This document shows, piece after piece, positions 43,804 to 52,487 of a stretch of DNA of 64,000 nucleotides (position 1 is the stretch's first letter; the number at the start of each line of letters is the position of its first letter). The notes below the pieces were generated by a model. The model had not been told where the DNA came from, made no database searches, and saw only the letters and a program-made list of their open reading frames with translations. Position numbers and translations under genes: made by a program. Source of the DNA: Pseudomonas sp. UBA4617 (lineage in GTDB: Bacteria > Pseudomonadota > Gammaproteobacteria > Pseudomonadales > Pseudomonadaceae); NCBI RefSeq assembly GCF_002386445.1, contig NZ_DGIR01000039.1, positions 177,190 to 241,189 of the forward strand, read 5' to 3'.

Positions 43804-44664
43804 TCAGGGCGCGCCGAACACCATCGTCCAGTAAACCCCATCATCGCTACGCGAATTCTCGGCATATGCCGCTCCCACCTGGGTAAACATCGGGTTCATC
43901 AGGTTGGCGCAATGTCCCGGGCTGGCCAGCCAGCCTGCCATCGCCTTGCTCGCTGAGCCCTGGCCGGCGGCGATGTTCTCGCCGATCTGGCGCCCGCGGT
44001 AGCCGGCATCCCGCGCCCGGTCCGCCGGCAGGTCACCGTCGAGGTCGCGGTGGGCGAAAAAGTTTTCGTTGGCCATCGCCCGGCTATGGCGCTGGGCGGC
44101 CGTACCCAAGGCGCTGTTCCAGCTCAGCGGGCGTGCGGCAGCAAAGCGCTGGCGCCCGCACAGGCGCGGTTTGGCCCGGGCCGCGTTGACCTGGGCCAGC
44201 AACGCCTGGCCCGTGCTGCGTCGGTCGCCGAGTTGCGCCTCCAGCAACGGGCGCGCCAGCACCACCTGCCACTCATTGCGGGCGCGGCGCACGCCAATAT
44301 CGGCATACTGGCTATCGAGCAACGCAGCGCAGTAGTCGCTGCGCAGCATGTCGAAGGCCTCCTCGGCATCGTGCGCGCCGACCAGGCGGATAGCCCGCAC
44401 CTTCACTGCCTGGTAGCCAACCGCCTTCAAGCCGTCGCGCAAGCCACCCCCATAGCCAATCGGCAGCGCCAGGTTCGCCTTCAGCGCCAGCGGCGTCTGG
44501 GCCCGAACCAGGCGCCGCTCGCAACGCTGTGGCTGGGCGCGGTAGTCGTTGATCGCCGCCACCAGCTGGCGCTCCCCGCTGGCATGGGCGGGGCTGGTCA
44601 ACAGCGGCAGGAAAGGCAACAGGCAGAGCGAGACAAGGCGGGAGCAGCAGGCAGCGTGGCGCAT
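43804..44664 (-). CDS. Secreted CAP/SCP-domain protein
   Basis: 286 residues from the ATG at 44664; a TTG start ten codons earlier is open. A signal peptide (SLCLLPFLPLLTSPAHA) is followed by an unassigned N-terminal region about 25-140, and then a CAP domain about 150-286 with AAQRHSRAMANENFFAHRDLDG, GENIAAGQG and SPGHCANLMNPMFTQVG, including the conserved His and Glu residues. CAP proteins bind lipids or act as extracellular effectors; the function in pseudomonads is unclear. It is divergent from the histidine kinase gene, 239 bases away. Confidence 0.87.
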   Translation of the reverse strand: MRHAACCSRLVSLCLLPFLPLLTSPAHASGERQLVAAINDYRAQPQRCERRLVRAQTPLALKANLALPIGYGGGLRDGLKAVGYQAVKVRAIRLVGAHDAEEAFDMLRSDYCAALLDSQYADIGVRRARNEWQVVLARPLLEAQLGDRRSTGQALLAQVNAARAKPRLCGRQRFAAARPLSWNSALGTAAQRHSRAMANENFFAHRDLDGDLPADRARDAGYRGRQIGENIAAGQGSASKAMAGWLASPGHCANLMNPMFTQVGAAYAENSRSDDGVYWTMVFGAP

Positions 44665-44903
44665 GAGGCAGACAGCTCGGCAGGAGGTTGGCAATGAGGC
44701 CGGTCAAAGGGCCCGGCTATGACTGCGCCGCCCGACACGGGTTCACCAACAAGCCGTACATTTTTACTCGCTGGGAAACTGCCAGACGGTAGCGTTACAA
44801 ACGCCAGAAAGGTGGCGCCCGGCTCGAAAACCCGGCTTTGCAGCGCTACGCTTATTTCACCCAATCGAAAACTGCCCTGGTCAAGCAGCGGAGGAATGAC
44901 TGC

Positions 44904-46043
44904 ATGCGGTTGTCTACGTTCATCATTGAGCGGATGGAAAGCATCCTCCAGGCTTGGGAAGACTTCGCCCGGACGGTTGACCTACCCAGGGAAACACTGA
45001 GCACATCGGGCCTGAGGAACCACGCCGCGCACATTCTTCTGGCCGTGGTGCGGGACATGCAAACCCACCAGACCGTACAGCAGGAAATAGACAAATCCCG
45101 GGGCCTCGCTCCGGTGTCGGCGCGCGAAAGTGCGGCAGAAACCCACGCAGTCATGCGCCTGATGGACGGCTTCAGCATGGACCAGATGGTGTCGGAGTAC
45201 CGCGCCCTTCGCTCAAGCGTGTTGCGCCTGTGGCTTGCTCAGGAAACGTCGATCGACCAGCCCGAGCGGGTGGCGGAGATCATCCGCTTCAACGAAGCCA
45301 TCGACCAGGCCCTGGGCGAATCCATCGCTTCGTATGGCAAAGCCGTCGAGACCACCCGCAAGATGGTGCTGGGTGTACTCGGCCATGACCTTCGCTCGCC
45401 ACTGACAGCGATTACCATGGGGGCCGATATGCTTGCCAAGAGCCAACAGCTGGGGCCCCGGGAACGGACAGTGGTCACCCAGATCTACGCGAGCGCCGGG
45501 CGTGCCAACGACCTGGTGAACGATTTGCTCGACCTGGCCCGATGCAATCTGAGCATGGGCATACCCATACAGCGTGAGCCGAGTGAACTCACCGCACTGT
45601 GTAGCGCTATCGTCAAGGAAGTCAGCCTGGCCCAACCGCAGATAGACCTGCGCCTGGAGCAGACGGCGCCATTGCCGGCCAGCTTCGACCCGTCACGCAT
45701 GTCCCAGGCGGTGTCGAACCTGGTCAACAATGCCATACGCCACGGCGATACCCGCTTGCCGATCCAGGTGAGGCTTGCGACCGAGAACGATTGCGCGGTG
45801 ATCGAGATTCACAACTGGGGCAATCCCATTTCTCCAGACCGCATGATGTACCTGTTCAATCCCGAGGCACGCTTGGCCCGGGCGGGCCATGCCGAGGGTG
45901 GAAAATCGCATGGGCTGGGACTTGGCTTGTTCATTGCCAACGAGATTGTCACCAGCCATGGCGGCGCGATCAAGGTCGTTTCCAGTGCAGAACGGGGTAC
46001 GACCTTCAGGGTTGTCTTTCCTCTCGAGCCAGGTGCCGGTTGA
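44904..46043 (+). CDS. Soluble sensor histidine kinase with RsbRD-type N-terminal domain
   Basis: 379 residues from the ATG at 44904 (GAGGAA upstream). No membrane helix. Residues about 5-150 are helical and resemble the RsbR/RsbT N-terminal sensor fold (RMESILQAWEDFARTV). HisKA has His161 in VLGHDLRSPLTAI, then an ATPase domain with NLVNNAIRHG and GLGLGLFIANEI. No response-regulator gene is adjacent, so it is an orphan kinase. The signal is unknown. The start matches the domain start. Confidence 0.87.
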   Translation: MRLSTFIIERMESILQAWEDFARTVDLPRETLSTSGLRNHAAHILLAVVRDMQTHQTVQQEIDKSRGLAPVSARESAAETHAVMRLMDGFSMDQMVSEYRALRSSVLRLWLAQETSIDQPERVAEIIRFNEAIDQALGESIASYGKAVETTRKMVLGVLGHDLRSPLTAITMGADMLAKSQQLGPRERTVVTQIYASAGRANDLVNDLLDLARCNLSMGIPIQREPSELTALCSAIVKEVSLAQPQIDLRLEQTAPLPASFDPSRMSQAVSNLVNNAIRHGDTRLPIQVRLATENDCAVIEIHNWGNPISPDRMMYLFNPEARLARAGHAEGGKSHGLGLGLFIANEIVTSHGGAIKVVSSAERGTTFRVVFPLEPGAG

Positions 46044-46316
46044 TGCGCGGTGCCTGGCACCGGCTGCGCCGGTGTTCGCGGTAGCGCCTGATCTAGGGCC
46101 GGGTAACGGCTCGACCGTGCCGGTAGTCGAATTGCACGCGGGCAAACTGGGCATCGAAGTGCCAAGCTGGGCTCAGCAGCGTCCCCTGGTTCAGGGCAAC
46201 AGTGTTATCGTCAGGCCGCTTGGCGACCTGTTTTCGTTGAGCTTCGATGAGCGTGCCAGGCGCGGACTCCACTTTCAGAAACTGGCTCATTGCTGAGGAT
46301 ATTCGGGAGCGCAGGC
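46044..46316. other. Spacer with two weak overlapping reading frames
   Basis: Between the histidine kinase stop and the acetyltransferase start there are two open frames: a minus-strand one, 46093-46290, about 65 residues from an ATG without a ribosome binding site, and a plus-strand one running through the end of the kinase gene to 46296. Neither has a good start or a recognised family. I call no gene; a small degraded gene is possible. Confidence 0.4.
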
Positions 46317-46874
46317 ATGGATGGCCTTGCAACATTGTTCACAGAGCGTCTGCTGCTGACACCACTTCGATTGGAGGATGCCCAGGCAATACAGGCGTTG
46401 TTCCCCCAATGGGAGGTGGTGCGCTACCTCGATCGTCGCGTTCCATGGCCGTATCCGCCGGACGGTGCGCTGAGCTATGTGCGTGAAATCGCCCTGCCTG
46501 CGATCGCCGCCGGCCGAGAGTGGCACTGGATGATCCGGCTGCGCGACGAAGACGAGCGCATCATCGGCAGCATCAGCCTGTATGACCAGGCGGGAAACAA
46601 CCGCGGATTCTGGCTGGCGCCGCAGTGGTGGGGCCAAGGCTATATGCGCGAAGCTTGCCGGGCCATCAATGCTTACTGGTTCGAGACCTTGTCGCGCCGC
46701 GTCATGCGGGTCCCCAAGGCGGTGGCCAACAAAGCGTCGCGCAAGGTTTCGGAACACGAAGGCATGAACCTGGTCGATGTGCGCGATGGCGATTTCGTTG
46801 CCGGGCCAATGCGCGTCGAGATCTGGGAGATGACCCGTAGCGACTGGCTGGCCAGGGTGAACCCAGACCGCTAG
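46317..46874 (+). CDS. GNAT acetyltransferase, RimJ/RimL-like
   Basis: 185 residues from the ATG at 46317 (GGGAG upstream). The start TERLLLTPLRLEDAQAI is typical of ribosomal-protein-acetyltransferase-like GNATs, and RGFWLAPQWWGQGYMREA is motif A with its acetyl-CoA loop (Q-x-x-G-x-G/A-type). The C-terminal part, where NKASRKVSEHEGM sits, is the usual N-x-A-S-x-K-V stretch. Substrate unknown. It stands alone on its strand, convergent with the winged-helix/TPR gene 29 bases away. Confidence 0.87.
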   Translation: MDGLATLFTERLLLTPLRLEDAQAIQALFPQWEVVRYLDRRVPWPYPPDGALSYVREIALPAIAAGREWHWMIRLRDEDERIIGSISLYDQAGNNRGFWLAPQWWGQGYMREACRAINAYWFETLSRRVMRVPKAVANKASRKVSEHEGMNLVDVRDGDFVAGPMRVEIWEMTRSDWLARVNPDR

Positions 46875-46903
46875 TGGCTTATGCCTGGCCGGCGGTTTGC
46901 TGG

Positions 46904-48469
46904 TCAGGCTGGCAAACCGGCCAGTTGCAGGCCCTCGGCCAGCCGGGCCAGGTCCTCGTCGCGATGGATCGGCAACCATTCACGCAAGGTCGATACACGC
47001 AGCCCCGGGTCTTGCTCGCGCAAGCGCGCCATGGCCCGGTAGGCGCTGTCCAGCCGCCCGCTCAGGGCATGGCTGGCGGCGACCAGGGCTACCGCGACCA
47101 GCAAGTTGGGCAGGTTGCCCAACGATTTTTCCGCACACTCCAGCGCTTGCTCCAGGCGCCCGGCAAAGAAGTGCGCCAACGCCATGCCCACCTGCATGCG
47201 GAACATCTCCGGGTCCAGTGGGCTCAGCCGGGTGGCATGGCTGAGGTTGTCGATGGCGGCCTGGGTCTCGCCACGCAACGCCCGCAACACCCCGCCCAGG
47301 TACCAGGCCGGCGCCAGGTTGGGGTTGAGCAGGCGTGCCCGGTCGAGCAAGGCGATGGCACCGTCCAGGTCGCCGGTCAGGTGGCCAAGGGCATGGCCAC
47401 CGCGGGTCAGGGCCACCGCATCGTCACGCCCCAGCGTCACCGCGAGGCGCGCGAGCCGGGCGCCCTCGGCGATTTCCTCGGCGCGGTTGTCCATCCAGCC
47501 ATTGAGCTTGCGCCAGAAGTAGCACCATGCCGCCATGCCATAGGCCGAAGCGAACTCCGGATCGCGCTCGATGGCGTGGTAATACAGTGTCAATGCCTCG
47601 GCGATCGCCTCGCGGCTGCCGTGGTGCAGCTTGGCCGTGCCGCGCAGGTAGAAATCGTAGGCGCCAAGGTCGGCGGTGGGCTTGCGCTTGGCCCGCTCGA
47701 TCTCGGCCCGCTCCAGCTGCGGTGCGATCGCTCCTGCCACGCTTTCGGTGACCTGGTCCTGCAACTCGAACACATCATCCAGCGGCCCTTCGAAACGCTC
47801 GGCCCACAGGTGCTCGCCTGTGCTGGCGTCGATCAGCTGGCCGGTGATGCGCAGCCGCTGGCCGGCCCGGCGCACGCTGCCTTCGAGTACATAGCGCACG
47901 CCCAGTGCCCGGCCTACCTGCTGCACGTTGATGCGCTGGCCCTTGAAGGTGAAGCTGGAGTTGCGGGCGATGACGAACAGCCAGCGGTTGCGTGACAGGG
48001 CAGCAATGATGTCTTCGACCACGCCGTCGGCGAAATAGTCCTGCTCGGGGTCACCGCTGAGGTTCTGGAATGGCAGCACGCTGATCGACGGCTTGTCCGG
48101 CAGCGCAGGCCCGCTGGGCGTCGGCGCTGTTTCGGCCACGACTTGCGCCGGGCCGCTAGTGGGTTCGCGCACTTCGCCGACGAAGCGATAGCCCTTGCGC
48201 GGCACGGTGCGCAACAGCCGTTGTTCCTCGCCGGAGTCGCCGATGGCTTTGCGCACGGCATTGATGTGGCTGGTGATGGTCGATTCGGAGACCACCTTGC
48301 CGTTCCATACCCGCGCCAGCAATTCGTCACGGCCGAGCACCCGGTCGCGGTGGCTGACCAGTTGTACCAGCAGGTCGAACACCTGCGGGCCGATGGCCAC
48401 GGCCTGGCCCTGGCGGGTCAGTTCCCGGCTCTGCTCGTCGAGCTGATAGTCGTCAAACACGAATGGCAC
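46904..48469 (-). CDS. OmpR-type winged-helix regulator fused to TPR repeats (CadC/adenylate-cyclase-like)
   Basis: 521 residues from a GTG at 48469 with GAGGGA six bases upstream. Residues 1-97 are an OmpR/PhoB-type DNA-binding domain (GPQVFDLLVQLVSHRDRVLGRDELLARVWNGKVVSESTITSHINAVRKAIGD). Residues about 125-250 form the domain often seen after it (ISVLPFQNLSGDPEQDYFADGVVEDIIAALSRNRWLFVIARNSSF), and TPR repeats run from about 285 to 500. No membrane segment is clear. Such proteins are transcription regulators that sense through the TPR half. It is divergent from the NmrA-like gene, a likely target. Confidence 0.88.
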   Translation of the reverse strand: MPFVFDDYQLDEQSRELTRQGQAVAIGPQVFDLLVQLVSHRDRVLGRDELLARVWNGKVVSESTITSHINAVRKAIGDSGEEQRLLRTVPRKGYRFVGEVREPTSGPAQVVAETAPTPSGPALPDKPSISVLPFQNLSGDPEQDYFADGVVEDIIAALSRNRWLFVIARNSSFTFKGQRINVQQVGRALGVRYVLEGSVRRAGQRLRITGQLIDASTGEHLWAERFEGPLDDVFELQDQVTESVAGAIAPQLERAEIERAKRKPTADLGAYDFYLRGTAKLHHGSREAIAEALTLYYHAIERDPEFASAYGMAAWCYFWRKLNGWMDNRAEEIAEGARLARLAVTLGRDDAVALTRGGHALGHLTGDLDGAIALLDRARLLNPNLAPAWYLGGVLRALRGETQAAIDNLSHATRLSPLDPEMFRMQVGMALAHFFAGRLEQALECAEKSLGNLPNLLVAVALVAASHALSGRLDSAYRAMARLREQDPGLRVSTLREWLPIHRDEDLARLAEGLQLAGLPA

Positions 48470-48710
48470 GTGGCATCCCTCGCACGCCGTGGGCCTGGTG
48501 GCCGAGGCGCCTGGTTTCAGGTCTCCGTCGATGATACGGCAGCTGCCCTGGCGGCAATACTGGCCTGCGCCCGGCTTGAACAGTTTGGACGCAAATTGAA
48601 GCCTGCGTGGAGGCAAATCCAGGCAATGAACAAGGACTCGCTGTGCCAGGCGGCGCATGCTGCAGCCAGGCGACGGCAGTGGTTGCGGTCGTGCACGTGG
48701 AGACAGCCGA

Positions 48711-49454
48711 ATGAAAATCGTGGTCATCGGAGGCACCGGCCTCATTGGTTCGAAGCTTGTCAACGGCCTGCATGAGCGCGGCCACCAGGCCGTCGCGGCG
48801 GCGCCGAGCACCGGGGTCAACAGCATCACCCGCGAGGGTCTTGCCGAGACGATGGATGGCGCGGATGTGGTGGTGGACGTGGCCAATGCACCGTCCTGGG
48901 AGGACCAGGCGGTGCTGGACTTCTTCGAGACGTCCACGCGCAACCTGCTGGCAGCCGGGAAAGCCGCTGGGGTGAAGCATCATGTGGTGTTGTCGATCGT
49001 CGGTAGCGAGCGCCTGCCGGACAACGGCTATTTCTGCGCCAAAGTCGCCCAGGAGGCGTTGATCAAGGACTCCGGGCTGCCGTACACCGTGCTGCGGGCT
49101 ACGCAGTTCTTCGAATTTGTCGAAGGCATCGCCCAGGCGGGTACTGTCGGTGATGAAATCCATCTGTCGCCGGCGTTGTTCCAGCCGCTGGCTGCCGATG
49201 ACGTGGTGGCGGCGCTGCTCGACGTGGCCCTGGCACCGGCAGCCAACGCTACGCTGGAGATGGCCGGGCCAGAGGCGCTGCCGATGGACGAGCTGGTGCG
49301 CCGCTTCCTGCGCCTGCGTGGTGACAACCGTAAGGTAGTGGCCGACGTGCACGCCCGCTATTTCGGCGCCGAGCTCGATGACAGGGCTCTCACCCCCGGC
49401 AGCGGCGCGCGGCTTGGCACCATCCGTTTCGAAGACTGGCTGGCGCGCCAGTGA
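48711..49454 (+). CDS. NmrA/atypical SDR NAD(P)-binding protein
   Basis: 247 residues from the ATG at 48711 (GGAG upstream). The N-terminus MKIVVIGGTGLIGSKLV is the GxxGxxG Rossmann motif of atypical SDRs. The middle has KHHVVLSIVGSERL and an NGYFCAKVAQE segment in place of the classical YxxxK, so it may be a redox sensor or quinone reductase-like protein rather than a dehydrogenase. It is followed 39 bases later by the periplasmic cupin gene and is divergent from the winged-helix/TPR regulator. Confidence 0.85.
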   Translation: MKIVVIGGTGLIGSKLVNGLHERGHQAVAAAPSTGVNSITREGLAETMDGADVVVDVANAPSWEDQAVLDFFETSTRNLLAAGKAAGVKHHVVLSIVGSERLPDNGYFCAKVAQEALIKDSGLPYTVLRATQFFEFVEGIAQAGTVGDEIHLSPALFQPLAADDVVAALLDVALAPAANATLEMAGPEALPMDELVRRFLRLRGDNRKVVADVHARYFGAELDDRALTPGSGARLGTIRFEDWLARQ

Positions 49455-49493
49455 GTCACCTGGCACCCACCCGTTAACTCAAGGAGCATCAGC

Positions 49494-49907
49494 ATGTTCA
49501 ATCGCACCCTCCTGGCCACCGCATTCAGCGTGCTGGCCATCACCCCGACGATCGCCGCCGAACGCCCGCTGAGCAAGGTCACCGTGGTGTTCGACAAGCC
49601 GCTGCCGAACGTCCCAGGCAAGAGCATGCGCGGGGTCATCGTCGACTACGCGCCGGGCGCCGCATCACCCGCGCACCGCCACCCGAATTCCGCTTTCATC
49701 TACGCCACCGTGCTTGAAGGCGAAGTACGCAGCAGCGTCAATGGCGAGCCGGCCAAGGTCTACAAGCCCGGCGAGAACTGGTACGAGGCCCCGGGCGCGT
49801 TCCACGGCGTCAGCGCCAACGCCAGCGACAGCAAGCCGGCCAAGCTGATGGCGGTGTTCGTGCTCGACAGCAAAGAGACGGTACTGGTCACCCCGAGCGA
49901 CAAGTAG
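49494..49907 (+). CDS. Exported single-domain cupin
   Basis: 137 residues with AAGGAG upstream. A signal peptide (LLATAFSVLAITPTIAAE) leads to a small cupin barrel with motif 1 G-(x)-H-R-H-P (SPAHRHPNSAFIYATVLEGEV) and motif 2 PGENWYEAPGAFHGVSAN. The His and Glu pattern suits one bound metal. Cupins of this size are often annotated as stress or quercetinase-like proteins; the reaction here is unknown. Its position after the NmrA-like gene suggests co-expression. Confidence 0.85.
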   Translation: MFNRTLLATAFSVLAITPTIAAERPLSKVTVVFDKPLPNVPGKSMRGVIVDYAPGAASPAHRHPNSAFIYATVLEGEVRSSVNGEPAKVYKPGENWYEAPGAFHGVSANASDSKPAKLMAVFVLDSKETVLVTPSDK

Positions 49908-49969
49908 GCCGCGAGCAGCCACCGATCCTGCGTACAATGCGGGCAGGGCAAGGGCATCGCGAGGTCAAT

Positions 49970-50890
49970 GTGGAGTTACGCCAGGTTCGCTACTTTTTGA
50001 GTGTGCTGGAGCACGGCAGCCTGGGCAGGGCCGCGCTCGAGCTAGGGGTAGGCGCGTCCGCCCTGAGCCAGCAGCTGTCGAAGCTGGAAAGCGAGCTGAG
50101 CACACGCCTGCTGACTCGCTCGAGTACCGGTGTTACGCCGACAGCGGCGGGCCTGGCCTTCGAGTACCACGCGCGGCTGGCGCTGCGCCAGGCCGAGCAC
50201 GCCATGCTGGCGGCGCAGAGCGGGCGCATGAGCGGCTATGTCAGCGTCGGCCTGGCGCCAACCACTGCATCGGTCCTGGGCCTGGCCCTGATCGAGCGGA
50301 TGCGCCAGCGCTATCCGGACATCCACCTGCACCTGGTGGAGATGCTCTCGGGATATCTGTTCAGCCAGCTCAACGCCCGGCACCTGGACCTGGCGGTGTT
50401 GTTCCAGGCGGAAGCGGGGGCGCGGCTGGAGGTGCGCCCGCTGTTGCAGGAGCGCTTGTTCGCCCTGGTGCCGCAGCGCCTGGTGCAGGATGGCTGGGGC
50501 GATGCGCTGACCTTGCAGCAGATCGCCACGCTGCCACTGGTGATGCCCAGTACCCAGCATGGCCTGCGTTCGACCTTGCAGGCGGTCCTGGCCCGGGCCG
50601 GCCTGGAGGCCGACATCGTCATGGAGGTCGACGGTTTGTCGCTGCTCATGGATTGCGTGGCGGCCGGCCACGCTGCCACCCTGCAACCCGGTGCCGCGGT
50701 AGCCAGGGCAGCCCAGGCCGGCGTGCGGGTATTCGCCATCGACGATGCCCAGGCGCAGCGCCGCAACCTGGTGGTGAGCCTGAGTGAAGACGAGCTCTCG
50801 CCAGCTGCGCTGGCGACCCGGATCGTACTGCATGAGGTTGCCCGCGACCTGGTCGCCCAAGGCCAGTGGCCAGGGGCGCGACTGCTATGA
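49970..50890 (+). CDS. LysR-family regulator upstream of tcuAB
   Basis: 306 residues if started at the GTG at 49970 (GAGG five bases upstream), which gives the standard MELRQVRYFLSVLE start; an ATG at 49937 adds 11 residues. The HTH runs to about 60 (GSLGRAALELGVGASALSQQLSKLE), followed by a substrate-binding domain of the Nac/Cbl-like group. In Salmonella, TcuR of the same family controls tcuABC. Adjacency 145 bases ahead of tcuA on the same strand makes it the likely regulator, which is inference. Confidence 0.85.
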   Translation: MELRQVRYFLSVLEHGSLGRAALELGVGASALSQQLSKLESELSTRLLTRSSTGVTPTAAGLAFEYHARLALRQAEHAMLAAQSGRMSGYVSVGLAPTTASVLGLALIERMRQRYPDIHLHLVEMLSGYLFSQLNARHLDLAVLFQAEAGARLEVRPLLQERLFALVPQRLVQDGWGDALTLQQIATLPLVMPSTQHGLRSTLQAVLARAGLEADIVMEVDGLSLLMDCVAAGHAATLQPGAAVARAAQAGVRVFAIDDAQAQRRNLVVSLSEDELSPAALATRIVLHEVARDLVAQGQWPGARLL

Positions 50891-51035
50891 CCGGCGCGTG
50901 CGGCGTCGCCACCCTTTAGAAAAACTGAACACCTACCCCCGCTGATCGCGTTTCGTCACCCGCACGGGGTCATTAGATTCCGTGGTCCGCGAGGAGCACA
51001 CCGACCGTTCTGGCTCCTCGAGACCTGGAGGCAAA

Positions 51036-52487
51036 ATGATCGATGTGCTTGTCATTGGCGGTGGCAACGCCGCCCTGTGCGCGGCCTTGATGGCACGTGA
51101 GGCCGGCGCCAGTGTGCTGCTGCTGGAGGCCGCGCCGCGTGCCTGGCGAGGTGGCAACTCGCAACACACCCGCAACCTGCGGTGCATGCACGATGCACCC
51201 CAGGATGTGCTGGTCGATGCGTACCCGGAAGAAGAGTTCTGGCAAGACCTGCTCAAGGTCACCGACGGCCAGACCGACGAAAAACTGGCGCGGCTGGTGA
51301 TCAGGGCGTCGTCCGACTGCCGCGACTGGATGCGGCGTCACGGTGTGCACTTCCAGCCGTCGTTGTCCGGGGCCTTGCACACGGCTCGGACCAATGCGTT
51401 TTTCATGGGCGGCGGCAAGGCGTTGATCAATGCCTATTTCCGCAGCGCCGAACGCCTGGGCGTGGAGGTTCGCTACGACACCCCGGTGTGCGACATCGAG
51501 CTGCAGGGCGACCGTTTCGTCGCCGCCCATGTACCGGCGCGCGAGGTAGGCGGGCGGCAGTTGCCGGCCGAACGCATCCAGGCACGCAGCTGCGTGCTGG
51601 CCGCCGGTGGCTTCGAATCCAACCGCAGCTGGCTGCGTGAAGCCTGGGGGCAGAACGAGCGCGGCGAATGGCCGGCGGACAACTTCCTGGTGCGCGGTAC
51701 CCGCTTCAATGACGGCGTGCTGCTGCGGCGCATGATCGACCTGGGCGCCGACACCATCGGTGACCCGACCCAGGCGCACATGGTAGCTATCGATGCCCGC
51801 GCGCCGCTTTACGACGGCGGCATCTGCACCCGCATCGACTGCGTTTCGCTGGGGCTGGTGGTCAATCGCGAAGGCCGGCGCTTCTACGATGAGGGTGAAG
51901 ACTTCTGGCCCAAGCGCTACGCGATCTGGGGCCGCCTGGTGGCTCATCAGCCGGGCCAGGTCGGCTTTTCCATCATCGACCAGAAGGCCCTGGGCCGCTT
52001 CATGCCACCGGTGTTCCCAGGCACCACGGCCAACACCCTCGAAGAACTGGCGGGCCTGCTTGGGCTGCCGCCGGCGGCCTTCGTGGACACCGTGCAGGCT
52101 TACAACCGCGCCTGCCAGCCCGGCACCTTCGACCATACCCGGCTGGATGACTGCCACACCGTCGGTCTTGTCCCGGCCAAGAGCCACTGGGCCCTGCCCA
52201 TCGATACACCGCCTTTCTACGGCTACCCGCTGCGCCCTGGCGTCACCTTCACCTACCTGGGCCTGCGCACCGACGAGAGCGCCGCCGTTCACTTCGCCGG
52301 CCGGCGCAGCCCGAACCTGTTCGTGGCCGGTGAAATGATGGCCGGCAACGTGCTGGGCAAGGGTTATACCGCCGGTGTCGGCATGTCCATTGGCACCGCC
52401 TTCGGGCGTATCGCCGGTACCCGCGCCGCCGCTGCCGCGCGCATTCCATCCCCAGACGAGGCCCGCCATGACCGCGCAACTGCCTGA
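51036..52487 (+). CDS. tcuA: Tricarballylate dehydrogenase (FAD), TcuA
   Basis: 483 residues from the ATG at 51036 (TGGAG upstream). It oxidises tricarballylate to cis-aconitate with FAD. The start MIDVLVIGGGNAALCAA is the dinucleotide-binding motif. The fumarate-reductase-like pattern includes RGGNSQHTRN, a central FFMGGGKALINAY substrate segment, and GEMMAGNVLGKGYTAGVGMSIGTAFGRIAG near the C-terminus. These match TcuA/CobZ-like proteins. Its stop overlaps the tcuB start by 20 bases. Electrons leave through TcuB. Confidence 0.9.
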   Translation: MIDVLVIGGGNAALCAALMAREAGASVLLLEAAPRAWRGGNSQHTRNLRCMHDAPQDVLVDAYPEEEFWQDLLKVTDGQTDEKLARLVIRASSDCRDWMRRHGVHFQPSLSGALHTARTNAFFMGGGKALINAYFRSAERLGVEVRYDTPVCDIELQGDRFVAAHVPAREVGGRQLPAERIQARSCVLAAGGFESNRSWLREAWGQNERGEWPADNFLVRGTRFNDGVLLRRMIDLGADTIGDPTQAHMVAIDARAPLYDGGICTRIDCVSLGLVVNREGRRFYDEGEDFWPKRYAIWGRLVAHQPGQVGFSIIDQKALGRFMPPVFPGTTANTLEELAGLLGLPPAAFVDTVQAYNRACQPGTFDHTRLDDCHTVGLVPAKSHWALPIDTPPFYGYPLRPGVTFTYLGLRTDESAAVHFAGRRSPNLFVAGEMMAGNVLGKGYTAGVGMSIGTAFGRIAGTRAAAAARIPSPDEARHDRATA

